64,000 bases of DNA, from assembly GCF_008642355.1 (NCBI RefSeq), contig NZ_CP029193.1, forward strand, positions 310,001 through 374,000, read 5' to 3'. The notes under the pieces were generated by a model. That model saw only the letters and a list, made by a program, of their open reading frames with translations, was not told the DNA's origin and searched no databases. Position 1 is the stretch's first letter; each line of letters starts with the position of its first letter. This document shows, in pieces, positions 1 through 8,527 of this stretch. Origin of the DNA: Streptomyces venezuelae. Lineage in GTDB: Bacteria > Actinomycetota > Actinomycetes > Streptomycetales > Streptomycetaceae. Position numbers and translations under genes: made by a program.

Positions 1-1114
1 AGTGCTCGCGGATGGCGCGGAAGAGGAGGTAGAGCGAGGCGTCCATGTCGCCGAAGCCCATGGGTATGTCCCGCGCGCGGATCATCTTGGCACGGACGTC
101 CGGGTCGGCGAGGGCGTGGGAGTCCAGGACGATGTCGCGGTGGTCGGTGCCCGCCGACTTCGCGACGTCGTGGACGTACGGGGTGTCGGGCGTGCCGCGC
201 AGTTCGTCGGCGACGAAGTTGTCGGCCTGGCCGACGAAGTCGACGGCGAAACTGCGGACCGTCTCCCCCGCCTCGGCGAGCTGGCGTGCGGCGATCGCCG
301 TCATCGCCGAGGAGTCGAGGCCGCCGGAGAGCAGCGTGCAGCGCGGCACGTCCGAGACGAGCTGACGGCGCACGATGTCGTCGAGGAGCTCACGGACCCG
401 GGCGACGGTGGTGTCGCGGTCGTCGGTGTGCGGACGGGTCTCCAGGGACCAGTACACGTGCCGGCGCAGACCGGAGCGGTCCACCGTGACAACGGTGCCG
501 GGCTCGACCTCGCGCATGCCGTCCCACACGGCATGCCCCGGTGTCTTGACGAGGGCGAAGATTTCCCTGAGCCCGTCGAGGGCGACCCGGCGTCGTGCGA
601 GCGGGTTGGCGAGGATCGCCTTGGGTTCGGAGCCGAACAGGACGCCGTCGGACGTCTCGTAGTAGTAGAAGGGCTTGATGCCCATGCGGTCGCGGATCAT
701 CACGAGCCTGTCGTGCCGGGCGTCCCAGATCGCGAAGGCGTACATGCCGTTCAGCCGCTCGGCGAGGGCCTCGCCCCATTCGAGGTAGCCGCGCAGGACG
801 ACCTCGGTGTCGGATTCGGTGGTGAACCGGTGGCCGCGGCCCGCCAGTTCGCGGCGGAGCTCCGTGAAGTTGTACGTCTCACCGGAGTAGACGAGCGCGA
901 CGGCGCCCTGCGGTGTCTCGACGGTCATGGGCTGGCGTCCGCCGGGCAGGTCGATGATCGCGAGCCGCCGGTGTCCGAGGCCGGCGGGCCCCGCGGCCCA
1001 GGTGCCGCGGTCGTCGGGCCCGCGGCAGGACATCGTCTCCGTCATCGCGTCCAGGGTGGTGGACTCGGCCGTCAGATCACGGTCGAAGGAGACCCAGCCG
1101 GTGATGCCGCACAT
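1..1114 (-). CDS. asnB: Asparagine synthase (glutamine-hydrolysing), 5' part; 3' end lies beyond the left edge
   Basis: Transfers the amide of glutamine to aspartate with ATP in the cytoplasm. About 371 residues are visible, compared with roughly 600 in the family. Translation begins MCGITGW, so Cys2 becomes the N-terminal nucleophile of the class II glutaminase domain (residues about 1-160). The synthase domain follows, with the PP-loop LLSGGLDSS near residue 260. The start at 1114 is fixed by the obligatory Met-Cys and by GGAAGGAAAG just upstream. The gene reads leftward out of the window, so operon partners are unknown. In Streptomyces this family includes both housekeeping and cluster-associated members, and nothing visible separates them. 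Confidence 0.93.
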   Translation of the reverse strand, partial: MCGITGWVSFDRDLTAESTTLDAMTETMSCRGPDDRGTWAAGPAGLGHRRLAIIDLPGGRQPMTVETPQGAVALVYSGETYNFTELRRELAGRGHRFTTESDTEVVLRGYLEWGEALAERLNGMYAFAIWDARHDRLVMIRDRMGIKPFYYYETSDGVLFGSEPKAILANPLARRRVALDGLREIFALVKTPGHAVWDGMREVEPGTVVTVDRSGLRRHVYWSLETRPHTDDRDTTVARVRELLDDIVRRQLVSDVPRCTLLSGGLDSSAMTAIAARQLAEAGETVRSFAVDFVGQADNFVADELRGTPDTPYVHDVAKSAGTDHRDIVLDSHALADPDVRAKMIRARDIPMGFGDMDASLYLLFRAIREH

Positions 1115-1330
1115 GCGCTTTCCTTCCGCTCGCCGAACTAGATGTAACTAGCACCTATGCGTGCAGCGTGCTCCTGTACTTGCGCACGGTCAACGCCCAC
1201 CGCGGACGGCACGGCTCGTCGACCCCGGTGATTTCAGCCGCTCTTTACCGACTTTTACCGATGGCGGAGGGCCTGACTCGTGTCAGCAGGGCAGCCGCGA
1301 GGGAGGGTTTTGGCCACAGGCAAAGACTTG

Positions 1331-1996
1331 TCAACGATGCGCCGACCCCCTCTTCGCGACGGCTTCCAGCAGCGCTTCCGCGTCACCACGGGCCTGCTCG
1401 ACGGCGTCCGGGAACACACGCAGGCCGTGGGCGACGAGCGCACCCTCGTGCAGCAGCATGAGCGTGCGCCCGAGCCGCGCGGCTTCGGCCCCGGACGGCG
1501 CGACACCCCCGGCGACATCGGTGAACAGCGCGAGCATCCAGGCCTTCTGGCCGACGATGATCGGGTACGCGGGATGCGCGGGGTCACTGATCTCGGCGTG
1601 CGCGTTGACCATGCCGCACCCCTTGGCCAGACGGCCGTCGGCCCCGTCGGCCCAGTCGCGCAGGGCGTCGAAGACGGCGAGGATCCGGGCCCGGGGCGTG
1701 GCCGCGGCCTCGATGTACGGGGCGAGGAAGGCACGCCAGCGTTCGTCGCGGTCGGCCAGGTACTCCACGACGATCTGCTCCTTGGAGCCGAACCGGTCGT
1801 AAAGGGTCTTCTTCGTCACCCCGGCCTCGACGGCGATCAGGTCCACGCCGACGGCGTGGATGCCGTGCTCGTAGAACAGGCGCCCGGCGGCGTCGAGGGC
1901 GCGGCGGGCGGCCGCTGTCATGACGATGCGGTGCGGGCGCGCGACGCCGCCCTCTTCTCCGTGCGCCTCTTCTTTTCCGTGCGCCTTTTCACCCAT
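1331..1996 (-). CDS. TetR family repressor, divergent from a DMT exporter
   Basis: About 221 residues. The N-terminal helix-turn-helix (VDLIAVEAGVTKKTLYDRFGSKEQIV) is classic TetR, and the C-terminal part is the usual variable ligand and dimer domain. The start at 1996 (MGEKAHGKEE) was chosen; an upstream in-frame ATG at 2032 would lie inside the operator array. The charged N-terminal extension before the HTH means a downstream GTG at VARPHR is also possible. The gene diverges from the EamA transporter at 2128, with three palindromes between them, so it probably represses both itself and the transporter. The ligand cannot be read from sequence. Confidence 0.88.
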   Translation of the reverse strand: MGEKAHGKEEAHGEEGGVARPHRIVMTAAARRALDAAGRLFYEHGIHAVGVDLIAVEAGVTKKTLYDRFGSKEQIVVEYLADRDERWRAFLAPYIEAAATPRARILAVFDALRDWADGADGRLAKGCGMVNAHAEISDPAHPAYPIIVGQKAWMLALFTDVAGGVAPSGAEAARLGRTLMLLHEGALVAHGLRVFPDAVEQARGDAEALLEAVAKRGSAHR

Positions 1997-2005
1997 GCAC
2001 CCATG

Positions 2006-2074
2006 GTAGACCGACCGGTATACAGCGCACATATACCGATCTGTATACTCGGCGAGGTAGACAGAACGGTTTAC
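2006..2074. promoter_or_regulatory. Three 18-bp near-palindromic operators in the tetR/DMT divergent promoter
   Basis: Sites at 2006-2023 (GTAGACCGACCGGTATAC), 2031-2048 (ATATACCGATCTGTATAC) and 2057-2074 (GTAGACAGAACGGTTTAC). The six half-sites share (G/A)TANAC(C/A)G. Centre-to-centre spacing is 25 and 26 bp. The position between a TetR gene and an exporter suggests binding sites for that TetR; this is inference. Confidence 0.7.
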
Positions 2075-2127
2075 TCGCCCATGACGGGCCTCGCACCGAC
2101 GCCGGAGGCCCGAGACGGGAGATTCCC

Positions 2128-3090
2128 ATGAACGTCCTGCTGTCCACCGCCTTCGTGCTGACCTGGAGCTCCGGGTTCATCGGCGCCAAACTGGGCGCGG
2201 GCAGCGCGTCCGCCGTGACGGTGCTGATGTGGCGCTTTCTGCCGCTGGCCGTGGTGCTGGGGCTGGTCGCGCTGGTGCTGTCACGGGCGGCGTGGCGTGG
2301 CGTGACGGCACGTGATGTGGGGCGGCAGGCAGCCGTCGGCGCGCTGTCGCAGAGCGGCTATCTTCTCACCGTGTACCTGGCGATCCAGCTCGGCGTGTCC
2401 AGCGGGACGACCGCACTGATCGACGGCACCCAGCCGCTGGTCGCGGGCGCGCTCGCCGGGCCCCTGCTCGGTCAGTACGTCTCGCGCACGCAGTGGACCG
2501 GTCTCGGACTCGGCGTGGCCGGGGTCGTCATCGTCACCGCCGCCGACTTCTCGCAGGGCGGCGCCACGCCCGCCTGGGCCTATCTCGTACCGTTCCTCGG
2601 CATGCTCTCGCTGGTGGCGGCGACGTTCCTCGACCGGCGTGCGCCCCGCACGGTGGCCCCGTCGGTGGCGATGACCACCCACTGCGTCACCAGCGCGGTC
2701 GTCTTCACTGGTCTCGCGCTGGCGTCCGGCGCCGCGACGCCTCCGGCCGAGGGGTCGTTCTGGGGCGCGATCGCGTGGCTGGTCGCGCTCTCCACGTTCG
2801 GCGGGTACGGCCTGTACTGGCTGATCCTGCGGCGTTCCGGGGTCACGCAGGTCAACACGCTGATGTTCCTCATGGCGCCCGTGACCGCGCTGTGGGGCGC
2901 GCTGATGTTCGGTGAGCCCTTCGGGCCGCAGACCGCGGTGGGCCTTGCGGTCGGGCTCGCGGCGGTGGCGGTCGTACGTCGAGGGGAACGGGGAGCGGAG
3001 CGGCACCCGGCCGCTGCCCCCGCCTCCCGTGGGGCGCGGGTCAGTGCGGCGTCAGCAGCGCCTGGACCGCGGGTGCGTACCGGTCGGTGA
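2128..3090 (+). CDS. DMT superfamily transporter (EamA family)
   Basis: 320-residue polytopic inner-membrane protein with about ten predicted transmembrane helices in two EamA repeats (roughly residues 5-135 and 145-285). It begins with WSSGFIGAKLGAG, the typical first-helix motif of RhaT/EamA drug and metabolite exporters. ATG at 2128 follows GGGAG at a normal distance. Substrate is unknown; family members export amino acids, nucleosides or drugs. Control is probably by the divergent TetR. The C-terminal tail is low-complexity, and the last 50 bp overlap the 3' end of the convergent TetR gene. Confidence 0.88.
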   Translation: MNVLLSTAFVLTWSSGFIGAKLGAGSASAVTVLMWRFLPLAVVLGLVALVLSRAAWRGVTARDVGRQAAVGALSQSGYLLTVYLAIQLGVSSGTTALIDGTQPLVAGALAGPLLGQYVSRTQWTGLGLGVAGVVIVTAADFSQGGATPAWAYLVPFLGMLSLVAATFLDRRAPRTVAPSVAMTTHCVTSAVVFTGLALASGAATPPAEGSFWGAIAWLVALSTFGGYGLYWLILRRSGVTQVNTLMFLMAPVTALWGALMFGEPFGPQTAVGLAVGLAAVAVVRRGERGAERHPAAAPASRGARVSAASAAPGPRVRTGR

Positions 3091-3850
3091 TCTCGGCGAT
3101 CTCCGTGGCGCGCAGGTGCGGGCCGCGGGCGATGCCGTACATCACGCCGAGGCCGAGCAGCATGCCCACGGCGAGCTCGGCCCGCAGTCCCGCGTCCGGC
3201 CCCGCGAGCCGCTCGCTGAGCCGCTGGGCCACCTGTACGCGGAAGTTGGCGCGCAGTATGTCGCCCTGCTCGCCGTGGAGCGGGGCGAAGACGATACGCA
3301 GGATCGGGTCGGCGCCCCGCTCGGCCTGGACGGTGAGCAGGTGCAGGACCATGTGGCGGCCGAGGTCGTCGACGGGGGCGTCGAGGAACGTGTCGGCGTC
3401 GGCCTCGAACGACATGACCTGGGAGAACAGGGCGTCCTTGTTGCCGAAGTACTTCAGGACCAGCGGGGCGCTGACTCCGGCCCGGTCGGCCACGGCCTTG
3501 AGGGTGATGTCCCCGTGCGCGTGCCGGGCGAGGAGATGGCGGGCGGCCCGGACGATGGCCGCCTTGCTCGCCTCGGCGTCCCTGCGCCCGCCGGACTGGG
3601 CGGGATGGGACCGGTCTCCGGCATCCTTCAGCGCGGCGCCACCCGAAGGCGCACCCTGCGGCCCTTCCGCCCCACGGGCACCGCCCGTCACCTGCCCGCC
3701 AGGGGCGGCGGGGTGGAACCGGTCGGCGGCCCCGGCTCTTCCAGCCGCCACAGCATCCGAAGGCGCGCCCTCTGCCCGACGGGCGCCACTGTCCACCCAC
3801 CCGGCGTCGCCGCTCACGCGCGCCTCCCCCTCCGTGCGAACCTCGGCCAT
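3041..3850 (-). CDS. TetR family regulator with a long low-complexity N-terminal extension
   Basis: 269 residues from ATG 3850. The HTH (ITLKAVADRAGVSAPLVLKYFGNKDALF) does not begin until about residue 95. The first 90 residues are Gly/Ala/Pro-rich, so the true start may be an internal GTG. The C-terminal domain resembles TetR_C members that control efflux pumps. The gene lies 2 bp downstream of the truncated MFS gene on the same strand, so the two were one transcription unit. The doubled palindrome at 4975-5016 is the obvious candidate operator. Its 3' end overlaps the convergent DMT gene by 50 bp. Confidence 0.8.
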   Translation of the reverse strand: MAEVRTEGEARVSGDAGWVDSGARRAEGAPSDAVAAGRAGAADRFHPAAPGGQVTGGARGAEGPQGAPSGGAALKDAGDRSHPAQSGGRRDAEASKAAIVRAARHLLARHAHGDITLKAVADRAGVSAPLVLKYFGNKDALFSQVMSFEADADTFLDAPVDDLGRHMVLHLLTVQAERGADPILRIVFAPLHGEQGDILRANFRVQVAQRLSERLAGPDAGLRAELAVGMLLGLGVMYGIARGPHLRATEIAEITDRYAPAVQALLTPH

Positions 3851-3852
3851 GG

Positions 3853-4953
3853 TCAGCTTCCTTCCAGAGCGGTCTCCTGCGCGGGCCCTTCGCGCCCCGC
3901 GCCCCTGCCGCCTGACCGCGGGGCCGGGGCCGTGTCCGAGGGTATGGCCGGCGCGACGGCACAGCCGACGAGCGCCACCGTACCGGCCAGGGCGAAGGCC
4001 AGTCGGTAGCCGCCGAGCGTGCGGAACTCGGTGCCTCCGGCGGACGCGGTGTGGCGGACGAGCACCGCGGCCACCGCCGCGCTCGAAACGCTCTGGCCGA
4101 CCGTCCGCATCAGGACGTTCACGCCGTTCGCGGACGCGGTCTGCTCGACGGGCACCGCCCGGAGGATCAGCGTGGGCGGCGCCGAGTACGCGAAGGTCGT
4201 CCCGGTCGCCACGACCGCGGCGCCCAGCACGATCACCCACAACTCCCGGCTGTCCACGATGCGTACCGCATAGCCGAGCGCCATGACCGCCCCGCCGAGG
4301 GTGAGGGTCACCCTCGGACCACGTGCTGTCGAGACACGGGCCGACACCGGTAAGAGGGCCAGCATGATCACGCCGTTCGGCAGCAGGCACAGGCCCGTTG
4401 CCACGATCGACAGCTCCAGGCCGTAGCCGCTCTCGGCGGGCGCCCGCACCAGCTGTGCCGTCACCAACGAGTTGGCGTAGAAGGCGAATCCGGCGAGCAA
4501 CGCGGTCAGGTGCGGCAGCGCGACGCGCCGTCCGGACGCGAGGCGCAGGTGCACCAGCGGCTGTTCCGCGCGCAGTTGCGTCCGCCACCACACGGCCAGG
4601 ACGACGACCGCGTCCGCGAGGAGTCCGAGGACAGGGCCGCTCCCCCACCCCCACTGTCCGCCCTGTGACACCGCGAGCGGCAGACAGACGAGCCCGGCCG
4701 CCAGGCCGAGCGCGCCCCATGTGTCGAACCGCCCCGGCGACCGTACCGGGGACTCCCGCACGGCCCACCGGGTGAGCAGCAGTCCGGCCGTGCTCGGGGC
4801 GGCCGTCACCCAGAACATGGCGTGCCAGTCCGCGTACTGCACGACGAGCGCGGCCAGCGGCAGCCCGAGCGCCGCGCCGATCCCGACCGTGCACGGGAAC
4901 CGTGAGACGGGCGCGTGGCCCTCCCCCGTCGCCGACCGCGGGAACCGGCGCCA
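3853..4953 (-). pseudogene. MFS exporter (DHA2-like, 14-TM type) lacking its N-terminal quarter
   Basis: The open frame encodes the motif C helix (GIGAALGLPLAALVVQY) followed by the remaining helices of an EmrB/QacA-type drug exporter, ending EGPAQETALEGS. Normal members are about 470 residues with 14 helices and place this motif near residue 150. Here nothing upstream encodes helices 1-4. In this frame the ATG at 4959 is followed directly by TGA, and the only other initiator is a GTG at 4842 inside the protein. The promoter-like palindromes at 4975 remain in place, which suggests an internal deletion that removed the start. A sequencing error or an unusual short transporter cannot be excluded. 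Confidence 0.62.
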
Positions 4954-4974
4954 TCACATCGCCCCCGAGAATGA

Positions 4975-5016
4975 GGTGAATTCCCATTCACGGTAGCTGG
5001 TGAATGGGAATTCACC
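4975..5016. promoter_or_regulatory. Doubled palindromic operator (17-bp perfect inverted repeat, 8-bp spacer)
   Basis: Arms at 4975-4991 and 5000-5016 are perfect reverse complements. Each arm contains its own palindrome GTGAAT-N4-ATTCAC (4976-4991 and 5000-5015). This looks like two adjacent repressor sites rather than a terminator, since no T-tract follows. Placed upstream of the MFS-tetR unit, it probably binds the TetR encoded at 3041-3850. Confidence 0.65.
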
Positions 5017-5142
5017 CGGAGGAGTTCGGGAAGGGCGCGGACGAGACGTTCCGTCCGGCCCGTGGCCGTGAACCGCCCCGGGCCACCGCCCACCCCCGCC
5101 GCGGCAGGGCCGCTGTCGGCGGCTTCGGTCATACTGCGGCCC

Positions 5143-6030
5143 ATGAACCGACTCCGCTTCGGCCTGGTGGGCACCGGCCCCTGGGCCTCCGCCACGCACG
5201 CGCCCGCGCTGTCCCGGCACCCCGGGGTGGACCTCAACGGCATCTGGGGCCGCCGCCCCGAGCCCGCGGCCGCGCTCGCCGCCGAGCACGGGACGAGGGC
5301 GTTCGCGGACGTGGACGAACTGTTCGCCGCGTGTGACGCCGTGGCGTTCGCGGTGCCGCCGGACGTGCAGGCACCGCTCGCCGCGCGGGCCGCGGCGGCC
5401 GGGTGTCACCTGCTGCTCGACAAGCCGGTGGCCACGACGACCGCCGGGGCGCGGGACCTCGCCGCGGCGGCCGAACGCGCCGGCGTCGCCTCCGTGGTCT
5501 TCTTCACGCTGCGCTTCACCGCCGCCTCGGCGGCCTGGCTGGCCGAACAGACCGCCACGGGCGGCTGGTTCACCGGCCGCGCCGACTGGTACGGCTCGTT
5601 CTACGCGCCGGACGGCAGCGCCGCGTTCTCGTCACCCTGGCGTGCGAGCCGTGGCGGCCTGTGGGACGTGGGCCCGCACGCCCTGTCGATGCTGCTGCCC
5701 GTGCTCGGCGACGTGACGGCCGTGACGGCCGCCGAGGGCCCCAGGGACACGGTCCACCTGATCCTGCGGCACGACAGCGGCGCGTCCAGCACGGCGACGC
5801 TGAGTCTGACGGCACCGCCGAAGTGCGAAGGGCTCGCGGTGGAGCTGCGCGGCGAGAGCGGTACGGTGGCGCTCCCGCCGTGGGAGGGCGCGGGCGACGC
5901 GTTCGGCGCCGCGGTGGACGCGCTCCTCGAGTCCGTGACGACGGGCACGGCTCATCCGTGCGACGTACGGTTCGGACTGCGCGTCTCGGAGATCCTGGCG
6001 CGGGCGGAAGAGCACATCACGGCCACCTGA
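5143..6030 (+). CDS. Gfo/Idh/MocA family NAD(P)-dependent oxidoreductase
   Basis: 295 residues. The N-terminal Rossmann fold has GLVGTGPWASATHAPAL as the dinucleotide-binding turn. The conserved family motif LLDKPVA follows at about residue 95, where the Lys acts in catalysis, and the C-terminal alpha/beta substrate domain contains GGLWDVGPHALSML, holding the usual Asp and His. Length is near the family norm of about 330. ATG 5143 (MNRLRFGLVG) places the Rossmann strand at the N-terminus; an in-frame start 81 bp upstream would add a Pro-rich leader. Members act on sugars, inositols or bile-pigment-like compounds, and the substrate here is unknown. Confidence 0.88.
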   Translation: MNRLRFGLVGTGPWASATHAPALSRHPGVDLNGIWGRRPEPAAALAAEHGTRAFADVDELFAACDAVAFAVPPDVQAPLAARAAAAGCHLLLDKPVATTTAGARDLAAAAERAGVASVVFFTLRFTAASAAWLAEQTATGGWFTGRADWYGSFYAPDGSAAFSSPWRASRGGLWDVGPHALSMLLPVLGDVTAVTAAEGPRDTVHLILRHDSGASSTATLSLTAPPKCEGLAVELRGESGTVALPPWEGAGDAFGAAVDALLESVTTGTAHPCDVRFGLRVSEILARAEEHITAT

Positions 6031-6032
6031 CG

Positions 6033-6070
6033 CGCCCGGAACAACCACGGGCGGCCGGTACCGTGGCCGC
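6033..6070. terminator. Two adjacent hairpins after the oxidoreductase gene
   Basis: CGCCCG (6033-6038) pairs with CGGGCG (6048-6053), and GCGGCC (6051-6056) pairs with GGCCGC (6065-6070). There is no U-tract, as is usual for actinomycete terminators. The two stems share bases, so they are mutually exclusive. Confidence 0.45.
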
Positions 6071-6464
6071 TACGTAATGGCGAGTGACGGCACCGACCGC
6101 AGCCGGTGGTCCTACGGAACCGGAAGCGAGAAGTCGAGCTGTGCGGTCCTGTACTGCTCCGATTCCGACCACGCGGATCAGAATACGAACAGTTGTCCCA
6201 CACGCTTCCCACGTCGGCTCTGTAGGCCTAGGGGGTACCCAATGCCGGGGAATTTCAGCCATTCTCATGCTCCCCGGACAAGATGCCCCGCTGTTGTGCA
6301 CGGCTGTCATCCGACGTTCAAACCTGCAGGTCGGTGACCCCGCACGCTCCATGATGCCCGAGCGACTGATCGTTTTCTTCGGGCAATGTTTACTACCAAA
6401 GCCGATGTGAATATTTAGACTGATCACGCTCCAACTCGGCGTGCACCAAGAGGGATTACCCACC
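6071..6464. other. Gene-poor intergenic region upstream of the MmyB-like regulator
   Basis: About 390 bp of lower GC content than its neighbours, with no frame showing actinomycete codon bias. A 7-bp inverted repeat CCGGGGA (6245-6251)/TCCCCGG (6271-6277) and the AT-richer stretch 6380-6425 probably belong to a long 5' leader and promoter for the gene at 6465. No recognised RNA family. Confidence 0.4.
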
Positions 6465-7286
6465 ATGAACAAGACGGCGCTCCGCGCTCTGCTCCGCGAA
6501 CGACGCGCCCTCATAGCCCCCGAATCGCACGGCTTCGCCCGACCGACAGGCCAGGGACGGCGCGCACCCGGCCTGTCGCAGCACCAGGTCGACCAACTGC
6601 TCCACCGCACGTTCGGGACGTACCACCGTCTCGAGTCCGGCAATTACCCCAACCCGCCGACCTCGTTGCTGCGCGACGTGGCGCGCCTGTTCGGCCTCAA
6701 CGAACAGGAGTGGGTCTCCCTCTGCCGCTACGCACTGCTCCAGGACCCGCCGGGTCCGCTCCACCTCTCCTCCGGCAAGGAGGTCCCCGGCGTCTGGCAG
6801 GAGGCGGTCGACGGGATCGGGCACATGGCCTACGTGACCGACGCCTCCTGGGAGATGCTCGCGTACAACACGGCCTTCGCCGGGATGTTCCCGGGCGGCA
6901 AGGTTCCCGGCAACACCCTGCGCTGGATGCTCCTGGACCCGCACGGGCGCGAGACCCTGATGGACTGGCACACCGCCTGGGCCCCGATGGTCCTCCCCCA
7001 GCTGCGGGCCGCGCTCGCCACCCGGCCCGACGACGACATCCTGCGACAGATCGAGAAGGAGATCCTGGCCGACCCCGAGACCGCCGACCTCTACGCCGCG
7101 GGCAACTCCCACCCCCACCCCGACGGTGACGAGCGTCCCCTGATGCACGCCCTGGAGGGTCCCGGCTGGGTCACGATGTGCGCGGCGCAGCCCCTGACGG
7201 CGCCCGGCTCCCGGCTGATGATCCTCGTGTTCCACCGCGGCTCGCAGCGCGTCCATTCGCGCGCACCCAACCTGCGCTCCGACTGA
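6465..7286 (+). CDS. Helix-turn-helix regulator with MmyB-like ligand-binding domain
   Basis: 273 residues. The N-terminal XRE-type HTH covers about residues 1-85 (RRAPGLSQHQVDQLLHRTFGTYHRLESG). The rest matches the PAS-like MmyB/MLTR ligand-binding domain, with the characteristic AYVTDASWEMLAYNTAFAGMF. This family includes the methylenomycin-cluster regulator MmyB and many uncharacterised actinomycete activators. Start ATG 6465 follows AGAGGGA. The next gene on the same strand, 139 bp on, is a type III PKS-like enzyme, so this may be its dedicated regulator. The bound ligand in this family is often a lipid or fatty acid; here it is unknown. Confidence 0.88.
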   Translation: MNKTALRALLRERRALIAPESHGFARPTGQGRRAPGLSQHQVDQLLHRTFGTYHRLESGNYPNPPTSLLRDVARLFGLNEQEWVSLCRYALLQDPPGPLHLSSGKEVPGVWQEAVDGIGHMAYVTDASWEMLAYNTAFAGMFPGGKVPGNTLRWMLLDPHGRETLMDWHTAWAPMVLPQLRAALATRPDDDILRQIEKEILADPETADLYAAGNSHPHPDGDERPLMHALEGPGWVTMCAAQPLTAPGSRLMILVFHRGSQRVHSRAPNLRSD

Positions 7287-7425
7287 TTCGTGTACACACC
7301 GCGCACCACCCCGGGCGGATATCGCACACACATTCGAGCAGGTCACGCACAACAGGGCATTCTCGGCACAGTGCAGTAATTTGGCCACGTCCCCACCCGC
7401 GCCGCCGACCATGGGGAGCCGCCTC

Positions 7426-8466
7426 GTGACTGCTCACGTACTGCGACCACGGACCGTCCTCGGCGACCACAAGGTCACCACGGCCGAGATAGCCGACGAC
7501 GTGAGCGCGCACCACGCCGACCACCCGCGCCTGCGCGCCATACTCCGCGTCATCGGCAACTCCGGCGTCCGGACCCGCCACTTCACGCGCCCACTCGACT
7601 CCCCCACCGTGTCCGGCACGGCCGACGTCGGGGAACGCGCCCGGGTCGCCTTCTCCGACGCGCTCGACATGGCCGAACGGGCCTGCGCCGCGGCCCTGGA
7701 CAACGCCGCCCTCACCGCGCGCGACATCGACGCCGTCGTCACCACGCACACCACGAGCTGGGCCGTCCCGAACCTGGACATCCACCTCGTCACACGGCTC
7801 GGCCTCCGCCCCGACCTGCGCCGCGTGGCACTCACCTCCGTGGCCTGTCCCGGCGGCGCCCAGGCCCTGACCCGCGCCGCCGACCTCCTCGCCGCACGGC
7901 CGGGCAGCAAGGTCCTTGTGGTCGCCTCCGAGGTGCTGTCCAGCATCTACCACCACAGCGACACCACCATCGAGTCGATGATCTACAAAGCGCTGTTCGG
8001 CGACGCGGCCTCCGCGACCGTCGTCACCGACACCCCGCTGGGTCCCGGCCTCGCCGTCGAGGACACCTTCGAGTACGTCCTTCCCGACAGCCTGGAACGC
8101 CAGCGCGGCAGGATCGCGGAGGACGGCATCCACTTCGACTCGACCAAGCAGGTCCTGGCCGCGGTCACCGACGTGACACCGCCCCTCCTGGAGTGGATGG
8201 GCCCCCAGCAGCCCGACTTCGCCGTCATCCACCCCGGCAGCCCGCGCATCATCGCCGACACGGCGGCCGCGCTGGGCCTGGACGAGCACGCCGCACGGCA
8301 CTCCACGGACACACTCGGCCACGAGGGCAACCTGGGCGGCGTGAGCATCCTGCGCGTCCTGGAACGCACCCACGCCGACCCTCCCGAGGACGGCGCGCAC
8401 GGCGCGGCCGTCGCCTTCGGCCCCGGCTTCACCACGGCGGCCCTGCGCTGTCGCTGGCACGCCTAG
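7426..8466 (+). CDS. Type III polyketide synthase-like (chalcone/stilbene synthase superfamily) enzyme
   Basis: 346 residues, thiolase fold. The Cys-His-Asn triad can be read: Cys in TSVACPGGAQAL, His in FAVIHPGSPRI and Asn in LGHEGNLGGVSIL. The phrases SSIYHHSDTTIESMIYKALFGD and a GIHFDSTKQ-type segment favour type III PKS over KAS III (FabH), the main alternative. It would extend an acyl-CoA starter with malonyl-CoA and cyclise to a pyrone or resorcinol; the starter is not predictable. Start GTG 7426 has GGGGAG 7 bp upstream; ATG 7411 and TTG 7381 are alternatives. There is no tailoring oxygenase or methyltransferase next to it. Confidence 0.75.
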   Translation: MTAHVLRPRTVLGDHKVTTAEIADDVSAHHADHPRLRAILRVIGNSGVRTRHFTRPLDSPTVSGTADVGERARVAFSDALDMAERACAAALDNAALTARDIDAVVTTHTTSWAVPNLDIHLVTRLGLRPDLRRVALTSVACPGGAQALTRAADLLAARPGSKVLVVASEVLSSIYHHSDTTIESMIYKALFGDAASATVVTDTPLGPGLAVEDTFEYVLPDSLERQRGRIAEDGIHFDSTKQVLAAVTDVTPPLLEWMGPQQPDFAVIHPGSPRIIADTAAALGLDEHAARHSTDTLGHEGNLGGVSILRVLERTHADPPEDGAHGAAVAFGPGFTTAALRCRWHA

Positions 8467-8527
8467 GACCCGCCGGCTCCGGTGAAAACCGGTTGCCGCC
8501 GCCGCGCCCCGCTGCTGAGGTGACCGC

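Noticed and set aside
1273..1286. Short palindrome CTGAC-TCGT-GTCAG between tetR and asnB
   Set aside because: Only 5 bp per arm, no supporting context; may be a weak terminator.
4975..5016. Reading the perfect inverted repeat as a terminator
   Set aside because: Each arm is itself a palindrome, there is no T-tract and it lies upstream of the minus-strand unit, which fits an operator pair better.
6084..6410. Possible 108-codon gene upstream of the MmyB-like regulator
   Set aside because: Codon use does not show high GC3, there is no convincing ribosome site and no motif; more likely leader sequence.
7426..8466. FabH (KAS III) assignment
   Set aside because: Shares the fold and triad, but the sequence around the Cys and the SSIYHHSD...ALFGD region fits type III PKS better; kept only as an alternative.
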